Part shown: piece after piece, positions 1 to 11,036 of the stretch | Layout: every line of letters starts with the position of its first letter | Position numbering within the stretch: the first letter of the stretch is position 1 | NCBI GenBank assembly: GCA_964247055.1 | Contig: OZ176054.1 | Location: 6,696,001-6,760,000, forward strand | Direction: 5' to 3' | DNA length: 64,000 nt | Source of the DNA: Paragordius varius | Taxonomy: Eukaryota; Nematomorpha | Position numbers and translations under genes: made by a program | Notes under the pieces: generated by a model | The model's database searches: none | Told to the model about the DNA's origin: nothing | Seen by the model: the letters and a program-made list of their open reading frames with translations, nothing else

Positions 1-2135
1 AACTTTACTCAATATTTACGCTATATCCATCAATATAAGAAATATAGAATTCAAAGGTACATCACCTAGCCATTCAAGTCTAATCCTTATTTAATAGCTT
101 ATGGTAAAACAGGGTTAAATTTTACCGAATGACAAAGGATACAGGTGTAGCCAGGATCGATTAAATAGAACCCATAAAGCAGCTTGTGAAACTGTCAAGT
201 GAAAAGCGATGTCCCAACCAAGCTGCGAGATAAATTTTTATTTGGCTTAAAAAACCCTAACGTTGAGAGTGGACAAAGCACATTTCCTATGGGAAAAAAA
301 GATGGTATTTAAAAGAGTTTGTGGGTATATTTAATTTAAAATTACTGCTTTAGCCCCTCTTACCGGCTAAACATGTTCAAGAAGGGTAAATTGGGCGCCT
401 CCCATGCAGGGTTTTATGAAATAAAATGGTCTCTTGCGCCTTGCTTTAAGCATCTATTTTAACGAACAAGCGAAATCGTTTTTTAAGCATTAATACCTAG
501 GGTTTGGTCAATAGTTCATAAAAAATATCTTCTTGCCTGTGTCAAGATTATTTTTGTAGCATCTGGGACTCATTGCCGAGCATAAACGGCTGGCCTTTTT
601 GGCTGGGAGATATTAATATCATTAGTTATAATTAAAGCGGGTATAAGGTAATAGAATACAATTATGAGATGTATTATAAAAAGTGAAAATAATCGGCCGA
701 CCTATTATCCAGATTGGCCCTCGCATTCTTAATTCTGCAAACATATCGCCCGATTTCCATTTTTTCATCCAATCGTAACTGACAATGCCAGCTGCTTATA
801 CCAAAAGATTCGAGCCGATGTTACAAAATTAAAAAGGCACAACCGCGTCACACCTATTAGCCAAAGACCAACGGGTTGGTAGAAGGAGTAGGACAAACTT
901 TGAAAACTAAATATAATCACCATAGCCAAATCATGCATATAAAGCTGCGAATGGCGTTTTATAATGCTACAGATGCGCTTTATATCCAAAAGATCAAGTT
1001 TTCAACCCTATCTATAGGTTAAAGTCGAACCCGGTCAAATTTATAGGACATGAATTGGAACATCGCCAATTTCAGCCCAATCAACATATCTACATAACAA
1101 ATGAATTGACTAAAAAGTTATGAAGTTAAGAGGAAGGAGTCAGCGGAAAACAGGTGGATCAGTTTCAAGAAAAAATAAAACATCTAGATACAGATACTGA
1201 TATGGCTCTTGGGGTAAATAATGCTTGTCACATACTTTATACCTAATATCAACAGCTGAAAATCTACAGTCGAAACTACCCTCACCCCAGAAACGAATAC
1301 TCCGGTAAACCAACACAATTACCTAGCACGGGGTCAAACTACTCCTAGCTTACGTGTTGTTTAAGAAAACCCGACCTGAAACAAAGATCCTTTGCGTAAG
1401 CATCAACCTCATAGATTAACTTAGAAGGAAAGTAACGTAAGATGGAAAAAACATACATTCATTACACATAATACAAACATGCCTTTTTATAGATAGAATT
1501 ATATGTTAAACACCGACAAGAAGCTCTTTTCTTAACGAACAATCACCTTTATCATCAAAATAAGAATTGTCATTTCAAAAATTTTTTCAATATGACGATA
1601 ATCTGTCCAATTCGTAAGACTCAAAAATGTACATATTTAAGTGTGGTATCATTACTACATAGTCCCGATTCCGCTTCTGTTATAATTTTGCGCGTTTAAT
1701 TTTTATAAACAACTTTAAAAACAGATTAGGTATTTTAAATCCAAGCTAAAAGTAAACTAAATTTCCGACCCGATGTATTTTAATATCATTAAATTGTTTA
1801 AAAATCGCATTTTTACCTTATTGAGAAAACAGACATTCAACCCGGATGTCATCAAACTTATTAACATTTAAACTGTAAGTTTGAACTGTTTCCACCCAAA
1901 AAGTAAAGTAAAGAATTACATTATGAAATTAAATAAAGATGATTTAATTCCACTTAGTTTCCTTAAAAATTAGATGCACTTACATGTTTAACCAAATCAC
2001 GAATAACCGAACATTTAATCTCGTTTTATTAACTATCTTTATTAATATTTAATTTCTTGACACTCGAACTATGCTTGATATAATTTTGATCGAATTATTT
2101 CTTACCTGATATCTTGATTCAACATAAACTAAATT
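1..2135. mobile_element. Decayed retroelement-like repeat, copy 1 (cut by the window edge)
   Basis: This stretch is repeated, with clear divergence, at 20205-23790: the opening bases, the GC-richer middle (about 330-1180) and the tail (about 1530-2130) all align by eye in the same order. The middle has short stretches reminiscent of a Ty3/gypsy-type integrase region, but the family call is weak. It is a fossil, broken in many places and not a gene. The left end lies outside the window. It carries a site at 95-97 that is empty here but filled by another element in copy 2, so the two copies separated before that insertion. Confidence 0.4.
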
Positions 2136-2351
2136 TGATTTGCAGTCAAAAAAATATAAAAAAAAATAATTGTTATAATCTTAAAATTCAAATACGAACA
2201 TGACAAGAACCAATTTGTAGTCTTCAAGGACCAAAAATTTTAAAGGCAACTTAATTTTAGCAACTTAACGTTTGAAATAATATTTAGAAAATTTGGCGAT
2301 TCTTAATATATTTTATATAATTTACAAAAAAATAAGATTTTAATACAAAAT

Positions 2352-2447
2352 AGGCACCCGGTGCAAAAATCCGTGATGGTGCTCCTTCCTCCTCCATGCA
2401 ACCCCTTGAATGTTAAAAAAAATAATCAAATTCAAACCGTGAGCGGG
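2352..2447 (-). mobile_element. Fragment of a short hAT-type MITE
   Basis: This piece is the reverse complement of part of the complete element at 49479-49736, matching the stretch around AAGGGGTTGCATGGAGG and the following CACGGATT. Only one end is kept. A 63-codon frame across it is incidental. Three further copies lie at 8262-8432, 40838-41088 and 49479-49736. Confidence 0.5.
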
Positions 2448-3097
2448 ACGAAATGTGGCACGTCACAAACAGAAATACGTGAAAAAAACATGCACATTCA
2501 ACCCCATTCCTTTGAAAACGACGGCTTGCTGAGCAAATGTATCAGGAATTGAAAATAAGATATTAGTTTCTGCGCGAAAATTATGACTTAGTAAGTTGTG
2601 TAAAAGCAGTATTCAAACTGAATTCGAATGCCCGACTAAAAATTGTTTTTGGAAAAAGGCTTGCGTCCGAAAAAGAGTGGCAATCCTTAAGTATTAAGAA
2701 CTTCAAAAAAATGCCACAAAAATTAAATATAGATTTTCATGGCTACATTCTTAGACATAAATATTGAACTATAGGGGTATTAATTATATGCCTTATGGTC
2801 TGAATCAATGGCATATGGTTAAGGTGACCAGACGTCCCGCTTTTGGCGGGACAGTCCCGCTTTCTCACACTTTGTCCCGCTCCCGCTGCGTTTTTGAAAT
2901 GTCCCGCTTTTTCACGATTATATAAAAAAATTTTTTTTTAATACAAATAAATTTTTTTATCCGTTTATATTTTTTATAATATCTTTAAAATCTATTCAAT
3001 TTTAAATTAAAATTTTTAATTTTAAATTAAAATATTTATTTTTTTCGAATTTTTATCATATGTTTATACACTTTGCTTCCTACTACTACTGTCATCA

Positions 3098-3500
3098 TTA
3101 TCAAAAAGCCAAGTTAATACCACAAATCTCTAGATTAAAAGACAAATTAATACCACAAATCGGTAGCTTACACGTTTATTTCAGAAAATTAAGGTAATAT
3201 AATATTTACTATGCTAATATTTTAGTTTTGTTACTTGCTAACATATCAAAAAGCCAAATTAATACCATAAATCGATAGCTTAAAAGACAAATTGATACCA
3301 CAAATCGCTTACACGTTTAATCCAGAAAATTAAGGTAATATAAAATTTACTATGCTAATATTTTAGTTTTGTTACTTGCTAACATATCAAAAAGCCAAAT
3401 TAATACCATAAATCGATAGCTTAAAAGACAAATTGATACCACAAATCGGTACCTTACACGTTTAATCCAGAAAATTAAGGTAATATGATATTTATTATAC
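3098..3500. repeat. Tandem repeat of about 140-147 bp, three units
   Basis: Three successive units begin with a TATCAAAAAGCCAA motif near 3098, 3245 and 3385. Each carries TACCA-AAATCG and TTACACGTTTAATCCAG blocks. They lie between the left end of the hAT element and its first coding codon at 3519, so they occupy the element's 5' untranslated region. Confidence 0.75.
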
Positions 3501-3518
3501 TAATAGTAGTTTATAATT

Positions 3519-4659
3519 ATGAGCACAAAAAGAGGTTGTAAATTCAACGATGAATTAATGAAAGATTTTCCTTTTATCAAAAAAACGAAGGATGAATCAT
3601 TTGTTAAATGTCTTATATGCGAGCGGGAATCCTAGCACATGGCGGCAAGCATGATATTACAAAGCATATGGAATCACAGAAACATAAAAAATGTTTAGAT
3701 ATGGGGGCATCATCTTACAAAATGAGCGATGTTTTTCGAAAAACCGCTTTTGGAGAGGAAGAAAAGAATTTGGCACTAGCTGAGGGCGTGTTATCATTTC
3801 ACGCCGTTAATCACAATCATTCCTTTAGATCTATGGACTGTACCTCACAGGTTATTCGCACCTTATTCAATAAAAAAATTTACATGTACCCGTACAAGGG
3901 CTGAAGCCATTGAATGCAATGTCCTTTCGCCACATGCATTTTCTGAAATACAAAAAGATTTACTGAAAATTAATTTCATATCGCTATACTTTTATGCATC
4001 TCACAAGGAAACAAAATTATTTCCCAAATAAGATATTTTGATCCAGAAACTGGAGTAATTAAAATTTCAGATTTTATTTCGCTACCCGGTGTAAATTCCG
4101 ACATAAGTTTTACTTCAATAATGAATATTTTAGAAAATAATAATTTAAAAGACAAAATTATCGCATATTGCGCTGATACCATTACGAACTTCGGTGGAAA
4201 AGCAAGGAGGGGAACAAAAAATATTTTTCATAAATTACAGATAATCCTAATCAAAACATTATTGGCGTTGGATGTGCAGCGCATTTGCACAACGCTATTT
4301 TAACAGCTACTGATTTGTTACCCCTAGATGTGGAAAATTTAGTTATTAAAATATATATCTTTTTTATATATACACGGTACGCGTTGAAACGCTTAACGAA
4401 TTCTGTGAAAATGCTTGGATATTGTAAAACTCGTTGGTTAGCTCCTCTGCCAGCTATCAAAAGAATTTTAAAAATGTATGATTCTTTAATATCCTACTTT
4501 ATATCACAGGACAAATGTCCTACAACTTTGGAAAAGTTTTTTGAAAGTGATTCTTTAAAAATATGGTTAGAGTCCCTACATAATCAAGCTTCTCTCTTTC
4601 AAAATGTTATTAAATTGATAGAAGGTGACAAAATTTCGGCAATTGAATTAGTCAATTAA
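3519..4659 (+). pseudogene. hAT transposase remnant, N-terminal and central part
   Basis: The reading frame opens at ATG 3519 with MSTKRGCKF and reaches a BED-like zinc finger whose first cysteine pair is CLIC. A TAG at 3633 ends that frame. The finger's histidines (HDITKHMESQKH) continue in another frame at about 3640-3690, followed by the stretch FHAVNHNHSFRSM. Further frames to 4659 hold the central transposase region, including CKTRW near 4425. At least three frame changes or stops separate the parts. The transposase would have cut and pasted the surrounding element; it is inactive here. Confidence 0.75.
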
Positions 4660-5049
4660 GTTAGAACCTAATTCCAATGTCAAGAAAGGTTAGAAAATAA
4701 TTTTATACCATTAACCATCCGCAATTAATTTTGAAAAACAAGGCTTAATAAATCGCCAAGATATCCTGTACCATATAAAAATGTTTTATACAAACTGTAA
4801 AGATTATTTGGAAGACTGGACGACGCAATTCAATGAAATTGATCATTTTCATTGAATAACATTAAATCCATAATTTAATTGGTGCGATGTTCAAAAATCA
4901 TTTGATTATAACTGTTCCCAAAAATTCTTAGTTAAAAGATATATAAATAATGAAAAACTTATATGGACAAAAAAATATACAGTAGAAAAGAAATGGCTGG
5001 AAATATTTCATCATTTTGAAGCCAACTATATTATATACAATAATATTTA

Positions 5050-5272
5050 AAGTGGAATTTTCACTATCTTTACCTGGAACCAACGCTACTGAGCGCGTTT
5101 TTTCCATAGGTGTGGACATCGGAAAAATCAAATTTAAATGTTGAACCTTTGAAGGCCGTTTTATCTGTCAAATATAATTTGACAAATTCTTGTGAATACT
5201 TCTACAATATTTTAAAAAATGATGACAATCTGCTAAAACGCATTCACTCAAACAAAAACTATACCAAAGAAT
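5050..5272 (+). pseudogene. hAT transposase remnant, C-terminal dimerisation domain
   Basis: The stretch LSLPGTNATERVFS matches the conserved start of the hAT C-terminal dimerisation domain. A frame change follows, then SNLNVEPLKAVLSVKYNL and CEYFYNILKN match the later part of that domain. An AATAAA lies just after it, near 5272. It belongs to the dead element at 2820-6297. Confidence 0.75.
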
Positions 5273-5299
5273 AAAATATATTTCTTATATTTATAAAGT

Positions 5300-6150
5300 T
5301 TTTATGTTAAAAAATATACAAAATTACTTAAAATATTGTACAAGTCTTCATAATTTGTCAAATTATATTGGAACACATAAAATGGCACTTATTCAACATT
5401 TAAATTTGATTCCTTGTCCTTACTTAATTTACTGTGGAAAAACGCGTTCAATAGCAGTGGTTCAGGTAAAGATAATGCAAATTCTACAATTAAAATATTA
5501 TTGTATGGAACATAATTTGTTTAAAAATGAATATATTAACCATTTCTATCCTACGTATTTTTTGTCCATAATATAAGTTTTCATTCAATATATTTATTTA
5601 ATAATGAGACTCCATAAAAAAGTGTCATTGTGCACCGTCTTGTCTTCCAAATAATCGTTTCTGTTTGTATAAAACATTTTTATATTCTGGCTATTCATTG
5701 AGCCTTGTTTTTCTGGATGCTTTATAATATTGCGATTAGGTAATATTATAAAATCATTTTCTAACCTTTTTCGACTTGAAATTTTGACCTTGGTCCTGTG
5801 ATAAAAAATAGGATTCTAGGAGATCACATTTTTATAAATATTTCGATCGCTGGCAAAAGAGCTAACCAACAGTTCTACAATATCCAAGCATTTTAACATC
5901 TATATTTTCCACATCCAGGGGTAACAAATCAGTAGCTGTTTGAATAGCGTTGTGTATCTACCAATAATGTTTTGATTAAGATTATTCGCTAAATTGTTAA
6001 AAATATTTTTTGTGCCGCTTCTTGCATCACCCAGCCCACTTTGTGATGATTTCGTCTTTATTATTTTTTTCTAGAATATTACAATCACTTCACCCTTTGT
6101 TCGTGCACTAAATTTATTGAATAAGGTACAAACAACCTGTAAGGTACAAA
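5300..6150 (-). repeat. Inverted partial duplicate of the hAT body
   Basis: Read on the minus strand, this segment matches the plus strand of the same element in mirrored order. The area near 5330-5370 matches about 5175-5220, near 5430-5475 matches 5055-5100, near 5640-5720 matches 4740-4825, near 5870-5900 matches 4410-4440, and near 6100-6140 matches 3850-3880. Matching is imperfect and some blocks are missing. A transcript through the element would fold into a long hairpin. Confidence 0.75.
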
Positions 6151-6305
6151 TTTTTTTATATTTATAATGTATTTGTGTTAAAAATAAATAAATATTACAA
6201 TAAATTTTTTGTACAAAAATTTTTGGTGGTACCCCCCAATGACCCCCCCCCCTTCTCAGATTTGTCCCTTTTTCCTTCAAAAAATCTGGTCACCTTACAT
6301 ATGGT

Positions 6306-7215
6306 ACAATTTTTATTTCTTAAAAGATTTTTTTTCAGGTCCTCTATTGTATGGCTGTTGTCAAAAAGTATTGAGGCGCCGTTGTTAGACAGAAACGCTA
6401 TTGTCGAAGTACTATCGACAAATGTTGCGGCCCAGTGTTCGGCAGAGGTGTTGTTAAATTATTATTATCCGAAGGTGTTGTTGTCGGATTACATGTAAAC
6501 CAATTACTATAAAGGGAATGTTGATTTATTTACATAAGAAAAGTAATAATATGTGTTACATTAAAACATTCTATAATATATATCATATGATCACATATAA
6601 TTACATCACAATATCAATTATCTTAAATTTTGGGCCGACGTTGTTTAGCAGTAAAGTGGGATCGGTATGATTAGCATTTTGCAATATGATTGCAACCTTT
6701 CTCGCAATTATTGTATGGTAAAATTTTCTTTCAACTTTCGTTTTTTATATTGAAAACCGCTAAGTTTAGGCATTCCTGATAATACAAATTTAATTAAAAT
6801 GATTATTTTTCTTATTTGAACTATTATCATATTCTACTCATCTAGATTATATTACAGAGCAAACGATTGATTGGATAAAACTTAAAAATATTAAAGCTTT
6901 AGTTAAACCGGAACCATTTTAGGGTTCGATTTTAAGTCCGTTTTTTTCTGATTACAATTCCTGTTCCATTTTTTAATCAAGAACTTTTTTTCCAAAACGG
7001 TTCCACTATATTTTGATCAAAAATCTTAATTTTTTATTTTTTGAGGCAATAGATACAAATTATACGTTAAAATGGCCATGAAAACAAACAATATAATTGT
7101 TTAACCGGTTTAAACGTAACTCTAATCCACTTATCAATATTGATTTATAAAATATATTTAAGGGCCATATGTTAAAATACTTTAAGACCTGGATACAACA
7201 CACTCATTTTAGTCC
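6306..7215. other. No gene seen
   Basis: AT-rich sequence with no reading frame, splice pattern or repeat that I recognise. A degraded short frame directly beside the hAT right end has no visible similarity to anything. Confidence 0.5.
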
Positions 7216-7743
7216 TTCGATTCAAATTGGGGTAGTTGGATACCCCAGGCCTGTTTAAAATCAAATACTTTAAAAAGTATGCAAGGCATCGAAACCATGG
7301 CAAAATTTTGCACTTATATAACATTAATAAACCGATATATATAAAAAAAATTATTCACAAACACTAGATATTACTTATTTTAAGCTAAAACCAAAAGGTC
7401 AAAATTTTGGCAACGTGACATGTGTCAAATTTTAAAATTTAAAAAATAATACAAGATAAACCGCTTTTTCTATTTCCATCAATGTTGGATGTAATTTATA
7501 TAAAAATTAGCTTTAGTTTTACTCTTAAAATTAAATGAAGACGATATTTTGCAAAAATTTTGTAAAAAAAATGGCGTCGAAGTAGTTTCAGATGGAACTT
7601 TTTTTTCAAAACAAAATTTTATTTAGATATTTTGGCATTCGTATAATTTTTATCAGGATAGAAGCATAAATTTGAATTAGGACTGTTTCCTTCAGTAGTT
7701 TTTTTTAAAAATATTAATTTAAGATACCCCAATTTGAATCGAA
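7216..7743. mobile_element. Non-autonomous inverted-repeat element (family A), copy 1
   Basis: The ends are inverted repeats: TTCGATTCAAATTGGGGTA at the left and its near-exact reverse complement at 7725-7743. The interior is AT-rich with no coding capacity. A second copy lies at 10499-10935 and a third, more diverged, at about 30289-30678. No clear target duplication is visible, so the superfamily is undecided. Confidence 0.7.
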
Positions 7744-8261
7744 GTGTTAAGCTGTGCATTTTGTATCTTAATAATACTTGACATGTATCAAAATTATATA
7801 ATCATATTTGATTCCTCTATAATGGATAATGGAATAATGAAAAAAGAAATATAATTCCAAGAAGAAAAGAGTAAAGTTGCTATTGCCAGCAAAAAAATGG
7901 TTTTAAGTAAAACAAAAAAAGAAAAAAAGCACGGCATAATATATGTAGTTGATGTACCATGTCCTCAATTGGGATAGAAAAATAACCATTTATTTAGGAA
8001 TTCGATATTGTAATATAAATTTAAACATTAACATAATGGGTGACATTTATAATTTTGAAAAGAAAATTAATATAAATAATGATCATATCCTTATATCTGA
8101 CACTTTGGTGATTTAAAGCAAATATTTTAAGGTAGGGCACATGAATGATATAAACAGGTTGAGGTTTAGAAAGGTACGAAGATAAAATGAAAAGACATAA
8201 TAAATAAGAATATAAAACAGTTGTTAGATTTAAATATTGATAATAAAGGAGAATTTCGATC
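7744..8261. other. No gene seen
   Basis: AT-rich sequence without recognisable coding or repeat structure. Confidence 0.5.
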
Positions 8262-8432
8262 AAGATTCAGGGTCATGACTACTCATAACTGGATAATTTT
8301 TTATGTATTGTTTAAAATAATAACTTTTCAATATCTATTTTTTAAAAATTAATATTTTTTGATATCCGGGGCCCCCTCAACTATGGCGCCCGGTGCATCA
8401 GCCCCCCTTTCCATCCCTTAGCTATACCACTG
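8262..8432 (-). mobile_element. Short hAT-type MITE, partial, inverted
   Basis: Read on the minus strand it starts CAGTGGTATAGCTAAGGG and continues like the copies at 40838-41088 and 49479-49736, including a match to the ATGAGTGGTCATG stretch of the former. The far end is not clear, so the left boundary is approximate. Confidence 0.6.
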
Positions 8433-9394
8433 ACCCATTCTATAGTTGGTAGATTAAATCCTATTGGGTAACTTGTTTATTTTTTGCTATTCCCTAAATT
8501 TTAGCATTCCCATTCAACCGACGTGAATCTACTACATTATTTTAAAAGTATTAATGGTAAAAAATTATTATATATATAGAGATTTTACAATTATATTGAT
8601 ATTTTCAGGGAATTTTTTTATAGGTATAAAAATTTAAAAGCAATAATTTTTGATACCGCAATCCATTATTGATCTGAATACTTATTTATAATCTATTTCT
8701 ACCAAGTAATATCAATTATTGACATATATGTACGTAATAATCTTAATGAATTGAATTAAACATTGACATCTTGTTTGAATATTTGTAAATTAATAAGTAA
8801 TGTAAGGGGCACATCTTCCACATTTATAGCCTTTTAATGTAATAAATCTTATAAAAAAAGTTTCAAAGGTGTTAGAATTCTACTCTAGAGTTTAAATAAG
8901 AACGTAAAATCCCAGCCATAATATCATATTCCGCATGAAATATAAATTATATATTAAAATATATTTATTTACATAATGTAAAAACGATAATATTTTATGT
9001 GAGATAGCTTTATATTATATTAAAATATATTTATATTCAACATGTAATAAAATAAATGCCAATATTTAATTAATTGTAAATTTTATAAAATATATTATGT
9101 ATCAGAAACCATTATGCATTTAAAAATATTGAGTATATAATAAATAAAATTTTCGTAAAGTTGACAAAAACTTCTGTATCATCTTGCGCGTCTTGCATAA
9201 TAATTGACCGTATATCATTCAATTGTAACTTGATTTGAGGTTAGATGGATAATGGGCATCTAATTCCAATATCAAATTTTTAAGACTGTTAAATTGCAAG
9301 TTACATGTTTTAATATATTACAATAATTAATAGGTTTTTAAAAATTCAAGAGATTTATGAATATTGGTTAAGATTCTCATAGAGTTATGGCACG
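8433..9394. other. No gene seen
   Basis: Very AT-rich. No splice-linked coding blocks are visible. It lies downstream of the stop of the minus-strand nucleocapsid-like frame. Confidence 0.5.
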
Positions 9395-10399
9395 TTATTC
9401 ATTTTCTAATGTTGTTTTATTGTTTATATCGGAAGAGGATGGGCTATCACATGCTGGGACATCCAAAATTATTTGATTTTCTTTGGCCATTTTCGATGTA
9501 TAATTTTGAATGGCTTTGCTATATAGTTGATTTAATGAGCATAAATCAACCTTAGGATGGTTTAAAAATATTGATAAATCTAAATTCTTAACATCTTCAT
9601 TCTCACAAATCAACATATCGAATTGAGTTCTAATTTCAGGCTTAAATGAAATTACATTTGAATTATCTATAGTCATTTCTAACTTTAATATTTCATCGAG
9701 TCTTTGTTTTGATGAAAGCAATCCTTCATTATAAGTTTTATATATAAAATCACTCACTTTAACTATATTATTATTATTATAAGTTTTGGAATTAATTATG
9801 ATGGCTGCCTTAAAAAACCTTATTCTATCTTCATCATCAAAAGTTTTGGATGTCCCATCTACTTCGATAAATCCGTGTTTGGGAACAATACTAGCTGCTC
9901 CTGGAGCTCTAAAAGCAAATGGAAAGTTTTTAGTTGAATTAGAATATTTTGCTTTTCCAGTTAATTTTCTCTTATTATAAATATCTACACAAACATAACC
10001 GTAGAAATAGGCAATTCTTGGGAGAGTAAAAGTTTCCGGATCTTTTGGCTTCCCAGAAATATTAAACAATTTGCTCAGCATAATAAAATTTGCTTTTGTC
10101 ATCCCGTTGGTTTTCTTCAGTATATTTTCTGGTTTAGTATCTACAACACAGTATAATAAAACTAAATATGCCATATGATAAGTAAAATTTTTAATAGTTC
10201 CATCCGACCAAGTTTTTTCATGGACAGTTGCAGATTGTTGTCTTGCATTAGCAATTGCAATCATAATCAAGGGATCATAACTTGGTGCTTCCATCATTTC
10301 TAAGTCTTCAATTGTGAGAAGAAATTTTGTATTTCGAAACATTGCATCAACTGCTTCAAAGGATCTTATTAATTCGTCAAGGCTTTTAAAATTTTCCAT
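9395..10399 (-). CDS. Endogenous viral element: phenuivirus/tenuivirus-like nucleocapsid frame, looks whole
   Basis: A single uninterrupted frame of 334 codons runs from ATG to stop, far longer than any other unspliced frame outside the homeobox genes. The protein resembles nucleocapsid proteins of phleboviruses and tenuiviruses (Phenuiviridae) in block order. There is a helical stretch after about residue 95, a leucine-arginine block at about 122-147, a proline-rich turn at about 159-173, and a C-terminal helical block at about 205-245. In the virus this protein coats negative-strand RNA. Family members are near 245 residues, so this one has extra N- and C-terminal sequence; the last 50 residues look disordered. 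No other viral gene, LTR or target duplication is seen. The open frame suggests either recent capture or retention under selection. The assignment is from memory of the family by eye, not from a search. It could instead be a host gene of unknown kind. Confidence 0.55.
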   Translation of the reverse strand: MENFKSLDELIRSFEAVDAMFRNTKFLLTIEDLEMMEAPSYDPLIMIAIANARQQSATVHEKTWSDGTIKNFTYHMAYLVLLYCVVDTKPENILKKTNGMTKANFIMLSKLFNISGKPKDPETFTLPRIAYFYGYVCVDIYNKRKLTGKAKYSNSTKNFPFAFRAPGAASIVPKHGFIEVDGTSKTFDDEDRIRFFKAAIIINSKTYNNNNIVKVSDFIYKTYNEGLLSSKQRLDEILKLEMTIDNSNVISFKPEIRTQFDMLICENEDVKNLDLSIFLNHPKVDLCSLNQLYSKAIQNYTSKMAKENQIILDVPACDSPSSSDINNKTTLENE

Positions 10400-10498
10400 G
10401 TTAATAGATTAATTATCTTAAAATGTTGAACGGCTGATGATTTAATGTTTTAGAGTTAATTGAAAGCTTACTTGAATACAACACATTCATTTCAGTCC

Positions 10499-10935
10499 TT
10501 GGATTCAAATTGGGGTTGTTGGATACCCCAGGCCTGTTTAAATTTAAAAACTTTATAAAATATGTAAGTAATTAAAACCATGGCAAAAATTTGCACTTAT
10601 ATATTAATAAACCGAAATATATAAACTTATTTATGAATACAAAGGTAAAAATTTAGTCGTAACATGTGTGCAATGGCTAAATTGAAAAATAATACAAAAT
10701 ATACCACTTTTATTTATATCAATGTTATATGTAATGTTAATAAATAATTAGCTTTAATTATAGCTTTAAAAATAAATGAACACGATATTTGCAAAAAAAA
10801 TTTAAAATAAAAATGGCGTCTATAATTTTTATTAGGATAGACGCATAAATTTAAAACGAGAGTGTTTCTTCAGTAGTTTTTTAAAAATATTAATTAAATT
10901 TAGTCTGAGGTATTTAGATACCTCAATTTGAATCG
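10499..10935. mobile_element. Non-autonomous inverted-repeat element (family A), copy 2
   Basis: Aligns with 7216-7743 in the same orientation over the left end (GATTCAAATTGGGGT, then GGATACCCCAGGCCTG), the interior and the right end (CTCAATTTGAATCG). It is shorter through internal deletions. It begins 100 bp upstream of the start codon of the minus-strand frame at 9395-10399, so it sits where a promoter for that frame would be. Confidence 0.7.
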
Positions 10936-11036
10936 TTTAATCTTTGGGGAGTTAAATTTAAAAACCACGTAAGCTATTTTTTTATAATATGATGGGGTAC
11001 TTTCTTCCCAAACATTCATTGGTACACAATTTCTCA

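Larger units (their letters stand above)
2820..6297 (+). mobile_element. hAT DNA transposon, dead, with perfect 8-bp target duplications
   Basis: The ends are 13-bp inverted repeats, TAAGGTGACCAGA at the left and its reverse complement at the right. The element is flanked by identical 8-bp direct repeats CATATGGT at 2812-2819 and 6298-6305, as expected for hAT. The left end repeats GTCCCGCTTT motifs. Coding remnants on the plus strand give a BED-type zinc finger (CLIC near 3609, then H and H near 3640-3690), a catalytic-domain remnant around 3900-4660, and a hAT C-terminal dimerisation remnant around 5050-5270. The frame is interrupted by stops and shifts, the first a TAG at 3633-3635, so it cannot make transposase. 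The part from about 5300 to 6150 is an inverted partial duplicate of the body. The intact ends and duplications suggest moderate age. Confidence 0.9.

Noticed and set aside
2361-2552. 63-codon frame
   Set aside because: Its first half is a fragment of the short hAT-type MITE repeated at 40838 and 49479.
3098-3500. Possible CRISPR-like array
   Set aside because: Units are 140-147 bp with no conserved short repeat and unique spacer pattern; it lies inside a eukaryotic transposon. No CRISPR array occurs in the window.
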